A stretch of 6,859 bases of DNA from Micrococcales bacterium. GTDB lineage: Bacteria > Actinomycetota > Actinomycetes > Actinomycetales > Cellulomonadaceae. The translations under genes and the position numbers were made by a program. Every line of letters begins with the position of its first letter. The stretch's first letter is position 1. This document shows, piece by piece, positions 1 through 5,674 of this stretch. Under the pieces are notes generated by a model that was given only the letters and a program-made list of their open reading frames with translations, had not been told where the DNA came from and searched no databases. The DNA lies in the NCBI GenBank assembly GCA_009783975.1, contig WRCL01000098.1:1-6859 (forward strand). The letters are read 5' to 3'.

Positions 1-562
1 CCTTGTCTTCCAGACCGGGTTTGGCCGGGGCGTCGGTCGGCTCCCACGGTTCTGCCCACGGGTCGACCGTCGTACGTGAACGTGCCCACGCCGCGGCGGC
101 CCCGATCCCCGCGGCGGCGACGGCCGCGGCGAAAAGCACCCGGCGCGTCGTGCGGGACTTCTTGCGCTGGGCGGCGGCAGCCAGGCGCGCGGCTTCGGCC
201 TCCGCGGCCTGGGCGCGGTCTGCGGCGGCGTTGAACCCTGCGACCAGGCGCGGGAGCAGCTCGTCGACGATCTTGTCGTGGGCGGTGCCGACCGCGGGGA
301 CGGCCTTTTCTGCGGCCTTCTCCACCTGGGGGGCGGCGGCTTTCACACCTTCGCTGTACAGGTGCTCAAGACGTGGTCCCAGCCACTCGACGAAGGCTTC
401 GACCCGAGGGGTCGTCCACCCGTAGGCGCTGGCGGCTGCTCCCCTGGCAGCTGTCGCAGCCTGTGCGGCGCCGTCCCGGGCACCTAAGGCCAGGACCGCG
501 GCTTGTTCGCGGAGCTGGTCGCGGTCGACGTCGAGCTTTTTCCCCAGCGGGCCGATTGCCAT
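1..562 (-). CDS. Alanine-rich single-pass membrane protein, DUF5324-like (partial, C-terminus beyond left edge)
   Basis: An uninterrupted frame runs from ATG at 562 to the window edge (187 codons, no stop). A GGGAG ribosome-binding site lies 5 bases before the ATG; an in-frame GTG at 568 is possible but overlaps that site. Residues 1-135 are Ala/Glu/Arg-rich and helical, with amphipathic or coiled-coil character (about 75-132). A basic patch, QRKKSRTTRR (132-141), precedes one hydrophobic Ala/Gly-rich segment at about 142-160. A Trp/Pro-rich tail follows (DPWAEPWEPTD), ending in an acidic stretch at the edge. This layout, and the place next to ppiA, match the Streptomyces DUF5324-type proteins found beside ppiA and rhomboid genes. 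The function of that family is unknown to me; I infer an inner-membrane protein with a long cytoplasmic helical domain. One TTA leucine codon (residue 26) stands out in otherwise GC-rich codon use. The reading frame is certain; the family name is from recall. Confidence 0.8.
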   Translation of the reverse strand, partial: MAIGPLGKKLDVDRDQLREQAAVLALGARDGAAQAATAARGAAASAYGWTTPRVEAFVEWLGPRLEHLYSEGVKAAAPQVEKAAEKAVPAVGTAHDKIVDELLPRLVAGFNAAADRAQAAEAEAARLAAAAQRKKSRTTRRVLFAAAVAAAGIGAAAAWARSRTTVDPWAEPWEPTDAPAKPGLEDK

Positions 563-765
563 GTCCACTCCCAGGTCGCATGAGTTCTGTAACTTCACAC
601 TCTGCCATCCTTCACGGCTCAATGCAGGTTTCGCACGCGTTCGGCGGGTCCGCCAGCAGCGAACACGCAGCGCCACGCCGGTGTCGACCGGTCCGCCACG
701 CCGGCCGGTACGCTCACCGCGGACCCCGTGCGGACGCTGCTGGGATGTCGTGCAAGACTTGCGCC
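563..765. promoter_or_regulatory. Divergent intergenic region between the DUF5324-like gene and ppiA
   Basis: This 203-bp gap must hold the promoters for both flanking genes. On the plus strand a TACGCT hexamer at 709-714 fits the actinobacterial -10 pattern TAnnnT. A weak TCGACC at 684-689 lies 19 bp upstream of it, a long spacing. An 11-bp direct repeat, CGCCACGCCGG, occurs at 671-681 and 694-704 (23 bp apart) and brackets that -35 position. Between the copies, CCGGT-4-ACCGG (678-691) is a short inverted repeat. On the minus strand TTGAGC followed 17 bp later by TGTGAA is a poor promoter match. No gene is visible in the gap. The promoter calls are pattern matches only. Confidence 0.3.
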
Positions 766-1302
766 ATGTTCGCAACCCTCCACACCTCCGCGGGCGACAT
801 CCGTGTCGAGCTGTTCGCCCACCACGCCCCGACGACTGTCGCCAACTTCACCGGTCTGGCCGACGGCACCAAACCCTGGCGCGACCCTCGAACCGGCGCT
901 GACGGCACCGGCCCGTTGTACGCCGGGGTCGTCTTCCACCGGGTGATCGCCGGGTTCATGGTCCAAGGCGGCGACCCGCAGGGCGACGGGCGCGGCGGTC
1001 CTGGGTACAGCTTCGACGACGAGATCCACCCCGAGCTGGTCTTCGACCGCCCGTACCTGCTCGCGATGGCCAACTCTGGCAAACGTCCCGACGCCTCTGG
1101 GCGCATGCGCGGCACGAACGGTTCGCAGTTCTTCATCACCGTCGCCCCCACACCGCACCTGACCGGCAAGCACACGATCTTCGGCGAGGTCGCCGACGCC
1201 GCCTCGCGGGCCGTCGTCGACACGATCGCGACCACCCCGGTGAGCCCCGGTGACCGTCCGCTGACCGACCAGGTCCTCGTCTCGGTCACCGTCGAGCGCT
1301 GA
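766..1302 (+). CDS. ppiA: Peptidyl-prolyl cis-trans isomerase, cyclophilin type (PpiA)
   Basis: A 178-aa single-domain cyclophilin that catalyses cis-trans isomerisation of X-Pro bonds. It has no signal peptide or membrane segment, so it should be cytoplasmic. Visible family signatures: NFTGLADGTK (28-36), then VFHRVIAGFMVQGGD (56-70) with the active-site FHR (57-59) and F64, M65, Q67. GTNGSQFFITV (116-126) and HLTGKHTIFGEV (131-142) follow. The position equivalent to Trp121 of human cyclophilin A is His131, as in many bacterial members, which usually means weak cyclosporin binding (family knowledge). The reading frame is open upstream to 373, but similarity begins at MFATLHTSAGDI, so ATG 766 is preferred; ATG 745, adding seven residues, is an alternative. 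Neither has a clear Shine-Dalgarno site. The stop lies 7 bp before the rhomboid start, so the two are probably co-transcribed. Confidence 0.95.
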   Translation: MFATLHTSAGDIRVELFAHHAPTTVANFTGLADGTKPWRDPRTGADGTGPLYAGVVFHRVIAGFMVQGGDPQGDGRGGPGYSFDDEIHPELVFDRPYLLAMANSGKRPDASGRMRGTNGSQFFITVAPTPHLTGKHTIFGEVADAASRAVVDTIATTPVSPGDRPLTDQVLVSVTVER

Positions 1303-1309
1303 GGCACCG

Positions 1310-2194
1310 GTGTCTGACCCGCCGCAGGGCCCCGCACCCGGTGCCGTCCCCGACGTGCCCGCCGGGGCACCTGACGGCGTCCCGGTGTGCCCGCGCCACC
1401 GTGACCGCCCGTCGTACGTGCGCTGCCAGCGCTGCTCACGCCCGATGTGCCCGCAGTGCCAACGCCCGGCCCCTGTGGGGATCCAGTGCGTGGACTGCGT
1501 CAACGTCGCCACGCGGGCGACGGCCCCACGGGCGACGTTCGGCGAGGGCACGGTGCTGGCACGGCCGGTGGTGACGTTGGGCCTCATCGGTGTGTGCTCG
1601 TTCGCGTTCGTCGCGCAGGCTGCTGTGCCCGGGTTCACCTCCCAGTTCCAGTTCGTCCCGGTCTACGGCGCTGACGAGCCGTGGCGGTTCTTGTCTTCGG
1701 CGTTCTTGCACGCGAACCTGCTGCACATCGGGTTCAACATGTTCGCGCTGTGGATGGTCGGGCCGTTCTTGGAGGCGAGCCTGGGACGGGCCCGGTTCAT
1801 CACGCTGTACCTGCTCGCCGCGTTCGCCGGGTCCACGGCGATGGTCATCGCCGGACGTGTGAGCGCCGACCTGTGGGTCACGGGGGTCGTCGGGGCGTCC
1901 GGAGCGGTGTTCGGGCTGTTCGGGGCGGTGCTCGTCGTCCTGCGCCGCACAGGGCGCAACGCGCAGGGGATCGCCGGGGTCATCGCCCTCAACGTCGTGC
2001 TGGGCTTCGTCGTCCAGGGCATCGCCTGGGAGGCGCACCTGGGGGGTCTGCTCGTCGGTGCGCTGCTCGGCACGGCCTACGCCTACGCCCCCCGGGCCCA
2101 CAGACGGGTCGTCTCGGTCGCGGCGAGCGTCGCGGTGGCGGTCGCGCTCGTCGTCGTCGTCGTGCGGGTGTACCAGCTCGCCGGGCTCGCCTGA
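1310..2194 (+). CDS. Rhomboid-family intramembrane serine protease with N-terminal zinc-finger domain
   Basis: A 294-aa membrane protease expected to cleave transmembrane segments of other membrane proteins within the bilayer. After a Pro-rich start, residues 27-63 carry a B-box-like cysteine/histidine cluster (C27, H30, C39, C42, C47, C50, C60, C63), probably zinc-binding and cytoplasmic. The rhomboid core covers about 85-290 with six or seven hydrophobic segments. It shows the HxxxxHxxxN element (H134, H139, N143), the nucleophile in GASG (S197) and the partner histidine in WEAHLGG (H243), so the Ser-His dyad is intact. The last helix (265-289) is very Val-rich and encoded by a run of GTC triplets. 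The GTG start at 1310 has a GAGG site overlapping the ppiA stop, which suggests coupling to ppiA. Zinc-finger rhomboids next to ppiA are common in Actinobacteria; the substrate is unknown. Confidence 0.93.
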   Translation: MSDPPQGPAPGAVPDVPAGAPDGVPVCPRHRDRPSYVRCQRCSRPMCPQCQRPAPVGIQCVDCVNVATRATAPRATFGEGTVLARPVVTLGLIGVCSFAFVAQAAVPGFTSQFQFVPVYGADEPWRFLSSAFLHANLLHIGFNMFALWMVGPFLEASLGRARFITLYLLAAFAGSTAMVIAGRVSADLWVTGVVGASGAVFGLFGAVLVVLRRTGRNAQGIAGVIALNVVLGFVVQGIAWEAHLGGLLVGALLGTAYAYAPRAHRRVVSVAASVAVAVALVVVVVRVYQLAGLA

Positions 2195-2254
2195 GCTACA
2201 CAGGTGTAGCTATCCACAAGGTTGCCCACCGCTGGGGACAGCTAGCGCCAGCGG
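2195..2254. terminator. Two hairpins between convergent rhomboid gene and crgA (candidate bidirectional terminator)
   Basis: Directly after the rhomboid stop lies the perfect inverted repeat GCTACAC-AG-GTGTAGC (2195-2210), best drawn as a 6-bp stem with a 4-base loop. A second 7-bp inverted repeat, CCGCTGG (2229-2235) and CCAGCGG (2248-2254), has a 12-base loop that contains the crgA stop codon. Neither is followed by a T-run, so these are not textbook intrinsic terminators. Such T-less hairpins are often proposed to end transcription in high-GC actinobacteria. Placement between convergent genes supports the role; termination itself is inferred. Confidence 0.4.
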
Positions 2255-2502
2255 GTCGTCATGATGAACCCGGCGAGCATCAGCGCGAAGCCGACCAGGA
2301 GGTTCCACTGGCTGTCCAGACCTGGGATCGGGATGCCGCGCTGCGACCCTGTCCCCAGGTATGTGGCAACCACCCACACCAGGCCTCCCACCATGAGGCT
2401 CACCATGAGAACCTTGTACCACTGAGGGCTGGGTGGCTGCGCCTTCGCCGCCGGAGGCGGAGTGTACCCAGGCTTCTTGCGGGGCGGGGTCGACTTGGCC
2501 AC
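2242..2502 (-). CDS. crgA: Cell division protein CrgA
   Basis: An 86-aa protein, the usual size for CrgA, a small membrane protein of the actinobacterial divisome that helps recruit septal peptidoglycan synthesis proteins and affects FtsZ ring behaviour (known from Streptomyces and Mycobacterium). The N-terminus is basic and Pro-rich (MAKSTPPRKKPGYTPPP). Two transmembrane segments lie at about 30-48 and 66-82, separated by a short loop with GIPIPGLDSQWN. The protein ends TTRWR, a common CrgA ending. The frame is open well upstream, but the GTG at 2502 has an AGGAG site 8 bases before it and gives the family N-terminus. It is divergent from the DUF881-sortase-trpG operon and convergent with the rhomboid gene, the same arrangement as in other Actinobacteria. 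Its leader contains a 23-bp inverted repeat, described separately. Confidence 0.95.
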   Translation of the reverse strand: MAKSTPPRKKPGYTPPPAAKAQPPSPQWYKVLMVSLMVGGLVWVVATYLGTGSQRGIPIPGLDSQWNLLVGFALMLAGFIMTTRWR

Positions 2503-2528
2503 GTCGGCTGCTCCTGTCCTTGCTACCG

Positions 2529-2589
2529 GGTGCCGATCAGTATGCGGCACCGATTGACATAGCGTAGTGCCCGAACGACGAGCGTCCAC
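2529..2589 (-). promoter_or_regulatory. Candidate crgA promoter with a 7-9-7 inverted repeat near the start site
   Basis: GGTGCCG (2529-2535) and CGGCACC (2545-2551) form a perfect 7-bp inverted repeat with a 9-bp spacer, 27 bases upstream of the crgA start. On the minus strand GTGGAC (2589-2584) and TACGCT (2566-2561), 17 bp apart, make a plausible -35/-10 pair. Transcription from it would begin near 2554, placing the repeat just downstream of the start, a typical repressor or leader-hairpin position. On the plus strand TTGACA (2554-2559) is a perfect -35 hexamer, but no -10 follows at the right spacing, so it may be chance. Sequence pattern only. Confidence 0.3.
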
Positions 2590-2636
2590 GAGACTGTCGG
2601 TGCGGCGCGCGCACACGACCCGAGGAGGTGAGGACG

Positions 2637-3479
2637 GTGACGAGCACCGAGCGCACGGCACCGACCACCCCTGCGGTCGACACACGCCGTGCCCAGCGCG
2701 GGCAGGCGGCCCCTGCCCCCGGCGACCCAGATGGCGCACCGCGACGTTCGTACGCCCGGGTGGGGTTCGGGCCTGCCGGTGTGGCAGTCGTCGCGTGCCT
2801 GGCCGGGCTGTTGTTCGTCGTCAGCGCCGCCGACGCCTCCGGCGACCGTCGCCCCGAGAACCTCGTGGAGTACACCCGGGCCAAAGCCGCACAGGTCCAG
2901 CACCAGGCGGCACAGGTCGACGCGCTACGTGCCCAGGTCGACGCGCTCACCGCCGCGGTCCCCGACGTGCCTGGTGCGGTCTCGGTGCCGGTGCAGGTTG
3001 CGGCCGGCTCGGTCGCGGTGGCCGGGCCTGGTCTGGTCATCACCCTCGACGACGCTCCGGTGTCGGCCGCCCGCGACAACGTCGACCCTGATGTGCTCGT
3101 CGTGCACCAGCAAGACCTGCAAGCCGTGGTCAACGCCATGTGGGCTGGTGGGGCTGAGGCTGTCGCCGTCCAGGACCAGCGGATCATCACCACGACGTCG
3201 CTGCAGTGCGTGGGCAACGTCTTGCGCCTGGGCGGACGGGTCTACTCCCCGCCGTACACCATCTCGGCGGTCGGCGACCCTGCGGCGCTGCGCGCGGGGC
3301 TCGACCAGTCCCCACAGGTGCTCGCCTACGTCCGTGACGCCGACGAGGTGGGTCTGGGCTGGTCGGTGCGCCCGAGCCAGTCCGTGCAGCTGCCGGCGTA
3401 CTCAGGGGCCACAGGCCTGGTCCACGCCCACGTCCCACCAGGCACCGACGTGCTGGGCACCGTCGGGAGCAGCCGATGA
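2637..3479 (+). CDS. DUF881-family membrane-anchored protein
   Basis: A 280-aa protein of the DUF881 family. The biochemical role is unknown; in many Actinobacteria these genes sit beside crgA and the class E sortase. A Pro/Arg-rich cytoplasmic N-terminus (1-42) precedes one hydrophobic segment (about 43-64). An extracytoplasmic helical region at about 75-107 has AQVDALRAQVDAL heptad-like repeats, suggesting coiled-coil pairing. The conserved DUF881 domain follows (about 125-250): GPGLVITLDDAP (130-141), NVDPDVLVVHQQDLQAVVN (148-166) and GGAEAVAVQDQRI (171-183). GTG 2637 is chosen because an AGGAGG site lies 8 bases upstream. GTG 2628 directly abuts that site, too close for initiation, and would add three residues. 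First gene of a four-gene operon; its stop overlaps the sortase start as ATGA. A structural role at the envelope or divisome is a guess from context. Confidence 0.88.
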   Translation: MTSTERTAPTTPAVDTRRAQRGQAAPAPGDPDGAPRRSYARVGFGPAGVAVVACLAGLLFVVSAADASGDRRPENLVEYTRAKAAQVQHQAAQVDALRAQVDALTAAVPDVPGAVSVPVQVAAGSVAVAGPGLVITLDDAPVSAARDNVDPDVLVVHQQDLQAVVNAMWAGGAEAVAVQDQRIITTTSLQCVGNVLRLGGRVYSPPYTISAVGDPAALRAGLDQSPQVLAYVRDADEVGLGWSVRPSQSVQLPAYSGATGLVHAHVPPGTDVLGTVGSSR

Positions 3480-4282
3480 CGACCAACCTGTGGCCTGACG
3501 TCGTGCGCAGCGAACCGCGCCGCAGCGTGCACACCTCCGACACACGCTACGCCCGGCACGCCAACCCTGCGTGGAGCGTCGAACAAGCCGCGTACTCGGC
3601 GCTCGGTGTCGTCGGCGAGATGTTCATCACCGTCGGGGTGGGCCTGCTGGCGTTCTTGGTGTGGCAGCTGTGGTGGACCGACATCGAGGCGAACCACGCC
3701 CAGAGCCAGATCTTGCGTGACCTGTACGCTGACGCCCCAGTTCCCGCACCCGGACCAGCTGTCCCTGGCCAGGGCCCCCCACCGGTGATCGACGAACCTG
3801 GCAAAGCGGTGACGTTCGCCTCGTTCGAGGCCCCCCGGTGGCGAGGTGAACCAGCCCGTCCCATCAGCCAGGGCACCGACCCGGCCAGTGTGCTCAACCC
3901 CCTGGGGATTGGGCACTACGACCACACCGCGATGCCTGGGGACATCGGGAACTTCGCCATCGCAGGACACCGCACGACGTACGGCAAACCGTTCAACCGT
4001 GTCGAAGAGCTCAAGGTCGGTGACGCGCTGGTCATCTGGACACCGCAGACGTGGTACGTGTACACAGTGACGTCGACCCGGATCGTCAGCCCGAAGGACG
4101 GGTATGTCACCAACCCGGTCCCTGACCGCTCTGGCGCGGACCCGACCAAACGGCTCATCACGATGACGACGTGCCACCCGATGTTCTCGGCCCAGCAGCG
4201 GTATGTCGTCCACGGCGAGTTTGCCTACTGGGCACCGACGTCCTCAGGCACACCCCAAGAGCTGCTCAACGTGAAGGGATGA
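3476..4282 (+). CDS. Class E sortase
   Basis: A 268-aa cysteine transpeptidase that joins sorted surface proteins to cell-wall peptidoglycan. A cytoplasmic N-terminus (1-42) is followed by one signal-anchor helix (about 43-67, ending WWTDIE), then a Pro-rich linker (85-105), so the catalytic domain lies outside the membrane. The domain (about 108-255) shows IGHYDHTAMPGDIGNFAIAG leading into catalytic His165 in AGHRTTYG. Catalytic Cys233 is in MTTCHP and Arg242 in QRYVVHGE, so the His-Cys-Arg set is complete. The TTCHP signature and location beside crgA, DUF881 and trpG indicate class E, thought to prefer LAxTG-type signals (family knowledge). Its ATG overlaps the preceding stop by 4 bp. No sorting substrate is encoded in the window, so its targets are elsewhere in the genome. 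Confidence 0.93.
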   Translation: MTTNLWPDVVRSEPRRSVHTSDTRYARHANPAWSVEQAAYSALGVVGEMFITVGVGLLAFLVWQLWWTDIEANHAQSQILRDLYADAPVPAPGPAVPGQGPPPVIDEPGKAVTFASFEAPRWRGEPARPISQGTDPASVLNPLGIGHYDHTAMPGDIGNFAIAGHRTTYGKPFNRVEELKVGDALVIWTPQTWYVYTVTSTRIVSPKDGYVTNPVPDRSGADPTKRLITMTTCHPMFSAQQRYVVHGEFAYWAPTSSGTPQELLNVKG

Positions 4283-4285
4283 CCG

Positions 4286-4441
4286 GTGTACGCGTGGATC
4301 TGGCGGAACCTTCCTGGCCCTGTCGTCGTGCGGGCGCTCATCGCCCTCATCCTCGTCGGCGCAGTGGTCGTCGCGTGCTTCCTGTGGTTGTTCCCGGCCA
4401 TCGCACCCCTCATGCCGTTCAACGACACGACCGTCGACTGA
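4286..4441 (+). CDS. 51-aa single-pass membrane protein (conserved actinobacterial small ORF)
   Basis: GTG at 4286, three bases after the sortase stop, opens a 51-codon frame whose TGA (4439-4441) shares its last base with the trpG ATG. An AAGGGA site lies 6 bases before the GTG. The peptide begins MYAWIWRNLPGP, has one transmembrane helix (about 13-36, VVVRALIALILVGAVVVACF then LWLF) and ends APLMPFNDTTVD. Good ribosome-binding site, GC-rich third positions and tight packing on both sides argue that it is real despite its size. I recall similar short proteins, starting MYxWLWR and ending in an LPF-containing tail, in this position in other Actinobacteria, always without function. Predicted topology is N-terminus inside with a short outer tail. 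It may assist the sortase or couple translation to trpG; both are speculation. Confidence 0.82.
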   Translation: MYAWIWRNLPGPVVVRALIALILVGAVVVACFLWLFPAIAPLMPFNDTTVD

Positions 4442-5067
4442 TGGGCCTGTCGGTGCTGGTCGTGGACAACTACGACTCGTTCGTGTGGACGCTCGTGGGG
4501 TACCTGCACGAGCTCGGCGCCAGCACCCGCGTCGTGCGCAACGACATGCTCGACGATGTCGCCGCCAGCGTGGACCACGCCGACGGGGTGCTCGTCTCCC
4601 CTGGCCCAGGCGCCCCTGGTGACGCCGGGGTGTGCGGCGAGGTCGTCACCGCGTGCGCTGCGACGCGCACCGCGATGCTCGGGGTGTGCCTGGGCCACCA
4701 GGTGCTCGCCGAGACGTTCGGGGCGACGGTGACCCACGCGCCGGTGCTCATGCACGGCAAGACCAGCCAGGTCACCCACGACGGCACCAGCGTCCTTGCC
4801 GGGCTCACCTCACCGTTCACCGCCACGCGCTACCACTCGCTGGCGGTCGTGCCCTCGACCGTCCCCGACGGGCTACGTGTGACCGCCTGGGCCGACCAGA
4901 CCATCATGGGCCTGGCGCACCGCACGTTGCCGTTGCACGGGGTGCAGTTCCACCCCGAGTCGGTGCTCACCGAAGGCGGGCACCGCATCATGGCCAACTG
5001 GCTGGCCCTGTGCGGTGGTGAAGACAATGAAGACAATGGGGACGGTTCCTCTGTCTTCACCACCTAG
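4441..5067 (+). CDS. trpG: Glutamine amidotransferase subunit of anthranilate/aminodeoxychorismate synthase (TrpG/PabA)
   Basis: A 208-aa class I glutamine amidotransferase that releases ammonia from glutamine for a chorismate-binding partner (TrpE for tryptophan or PabB for folate). No partner gene is present here, and an amphibolic role serving both is possible. Motifs: VVDNYDSFVWTLVGYL (7-22), SPGPGAPGDAG (53-63, oxyanion region), the nucleophile in GVCLGHQ (Cys83), HGKTS (105-109), RYHSL (130-134) and QFHPES (169-174) giving His171 and Glu173. The triad is complete. The ATG shares one base with the stop of the 51-aa gene. The family core ends near MANWLALCG; a 16-residue acidic tail, GEDNEDNGDGSSVFTT (193-208), follows and is written over a strong inverted repeat. 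The IS630 remnant begins 5 bp after the stop without truncating the frame. The same gene precedes a convergent pknB in many Actinobacteria, but not here. Confidence 0.93.
   Translation: MGLSVLVVDNYDSFVWTLVGYLHELGASTRVVRNDMLDDVAASVDHADGVLVSPGPGAPGDAGVCGEVVTACAATRTAMLGVCLGHQVLAETFGATVTHAPVLMHGKTSQVTHDGTSVLAGLTSPFTATRYHSLAVVPSTVPDGLRVTAWADQTIMGLAHRTLPLHGVQFHPESVLTEGGHRIMANWLALCGGEDNEDNGDGSSVFTT
5014..5064 (+). terminator. 13-bp perfect inverted repeat spanning the end of trpG (candidate terminator)
   Basis: GGTGGTGAAGACA (5014-5026) pairs perfectly with TGTCTTCACCACC (5052-5064), which ends at the base before the TAG stop. A tandem 9-bp repeat GAAGACAAT (5020-5028 and 5029-5037) offers an alternative 7-bp pairing of 5029-5035 with 5052-5058 and a shorter loop. 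No T-run follows. Position at the operon end suggests a transcription terminator or an mRNA 3' stabiliser; if a convergent gene once followed, it could have served both strands. The hairpin is seen directly; its role is inferred. Confidence 0.5.
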
Positions 5068-5072
5068 CCCTA

Positions 5073-5091
5073 GTACACTGTTGCGTCTAAT
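5073..5091 (+). repeat. Left terminal inverted repeat of the IS630 derivative
   Basis: GTACACTGTTGCGTCTAAT, the exact complement of 5633-5651. It contains the transposase stop codon (TAG read on the minus strand at 5089-5087). The first mismatch is directly inside, at 5092 versus 5632. Confidence 0.92.
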
Positions 5092-5534
5092 GTTCTGGGT
5101 ATAGGTGGCGGAGCCTGGTCCTGGCGTCGGCGGTGGTGAAGTGCCACCGGACCTGGCGTTGGTCGGCGTTGGTGGCTTGTTGCCAGGCGGCCAGCTCGGT
5201 GTTCAGGTCGTCGAGGTCGTCGATGCGTCGGTCCAGGCACTGGCGGGTCAGTGCGGCCAGCTCGATCTCGGCGACGTTGAGCCAGGACCCGTGCTTGGGG
5301 GTGTGGTGGATCTGCAGGCGGCGGCCCAGGGCCAGGGCCTGGTCGGGTGCGAACGCCTCGTACAGCGAGGAGGTGTTGTGGGTGTTGAGGTTGTCCATGA
5401 CCAGCACGACCGTGGCCGCGTGGGGGAAGTCGACGGTCAGCAGGCGTTGGACCTGGTGGGCCCAGTCGACCTTGCGGCGGTGGGGCTGGGCCTCGACGCG
5501 GCGCCACCCGACCAGGGGACTTCGTCCTGGCCAT
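5087..5534 (-). pseudogene. IS630-family transposase, remnant with C-terminal catalytic part only
   Basis: The readable part begins near base 5525 ([20 protein letters not shown]) and runs to TAG at 5087. It keeps the second catalytic aspartate in [11 protein letters not shown] (codon at 5395-5393) and the glutamate in [15 protein letters not shown] (codon at 5269-5267), then ends [16 protein letters not shown], an IS630 C-terminus. The helix-turn-helix DNA-binding half and the first catalytic Asp are missing. A good start survives: ATG 5534 with AGGAG 8 bases upstream, reading MARTK. Its frame differs from that of the C-terminal part, consistent with an internal deletion joining the first few codons to the last third. 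No active enzyme is expected. The frame can be read further up to 5617, but that stretch has no transposase similarity. Confidence 0.85.
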
Positions 5535-5632
5535 CGTCGACGCTCCTGGCGGGAGGTAGGAAAGTGTCCGCCACGCACAGGCGTACACCCTAGGGCCCCG
5601 ACAGCCCCGACAGACACACCGATATCACGAAT

Positions 5633-5651
5633 ATTAGACGCAACAGTGTAC
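5633..5651 (-). repeat. Right terminal inverted repeat of the IS630 derivative
   Basis: Exact complement of 5073-5091. It is followed by the TA duplication (5652-5653), which lies inside the CTAG that borders the IS982 element, so the two elements touch. Confidence 0.92.
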
Positions 5652-5654
5652 TAG

Positions 5655-5673
5655 ATGGTTGATTCCAAGGGGT
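5655..5673 (+). repeat. IS982 element inverted repeat, transposase 3' side
   Basis: ATGGTTGATTCCAAGGGGT, exactly complementary to 6687-6705. The transposase stop codon (5677-5675) lies directly inside it. Confidence 0.92.
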
Positions 5674-5674
5674 G

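Larger units (their letters stand above)
5073..5651 (-). mobile_element. Internally deleted IS630-family element, 579 bp
   Basis: Perfect 19-bp terminal inverted repeats, GTACACTGTTGCGTCTAAT (5073-5091) and its complement (5633-5651), are flanked by TA on both sides (5071-5072, 5652-5653). This is the TA target duplication typical of IS630/Tc1-mariner elements. The interior encodes only the C-terminal part of an IS630 transposase on the minus strand. Full members are about 1.1-1.2 kb, so roughly half is missing. With both ends intact it could still move if a complete relative supplies transposase, as MITE-like derivatives do. That ability is inferred. Confidence 0.88.

Noticed and set aside
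373..765. Extended N-terminus of the ppiA frame
   Set aside because: It overlaps the well-supported minus-strand gene, reads as Arg/Pro-rich noise, and cyclophilin similarity begins only at the ATG at 766.
619..1638. Long minus-strand frame (339 codons) opposite ppiA and the rhomboid start
   Set aside because: Arg/Gly/His-rich low-complexity translation with no motifs, antisense to two clear genes; a typical high-GC shadow frame.
2140..2170. GTC triplet run at the rhomboid 3' end as a microsatellite
   Set aside because: It simply encodes a Val-rich transmembrane helix in GC-rich codons; no sign of independent repeat function.
2554..2582. Perfect TTGACA -35 hexamer as promoter of the DUF881 operon
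   Set aside because: No TAnnnT-like hexamer lies 16-19 bp downstream, so I do not call a plus-strand promoter on it.
2503..2739. Upstream extension of the crgA frame
   Set aside because: It runs into the divergent DUF881 gene and gives Cys/Arg-rich noise; GTG 2502 has a good ribosome-binding site and the family N-terminus.
3326..4213. Minus-strand frame of 295 codons opposite the sortase
   Set aside because: Antisense to a complete sortase with all catalytic residues; no recognisable domain.
5105..5654. Plus-strand frames through the IS630 remnant
   Set aside because: Val/Gly- or Arg/Trp-rich antisense readings of the transposase; the minus strand carries the DNLNTH and HGSWLN motifs.
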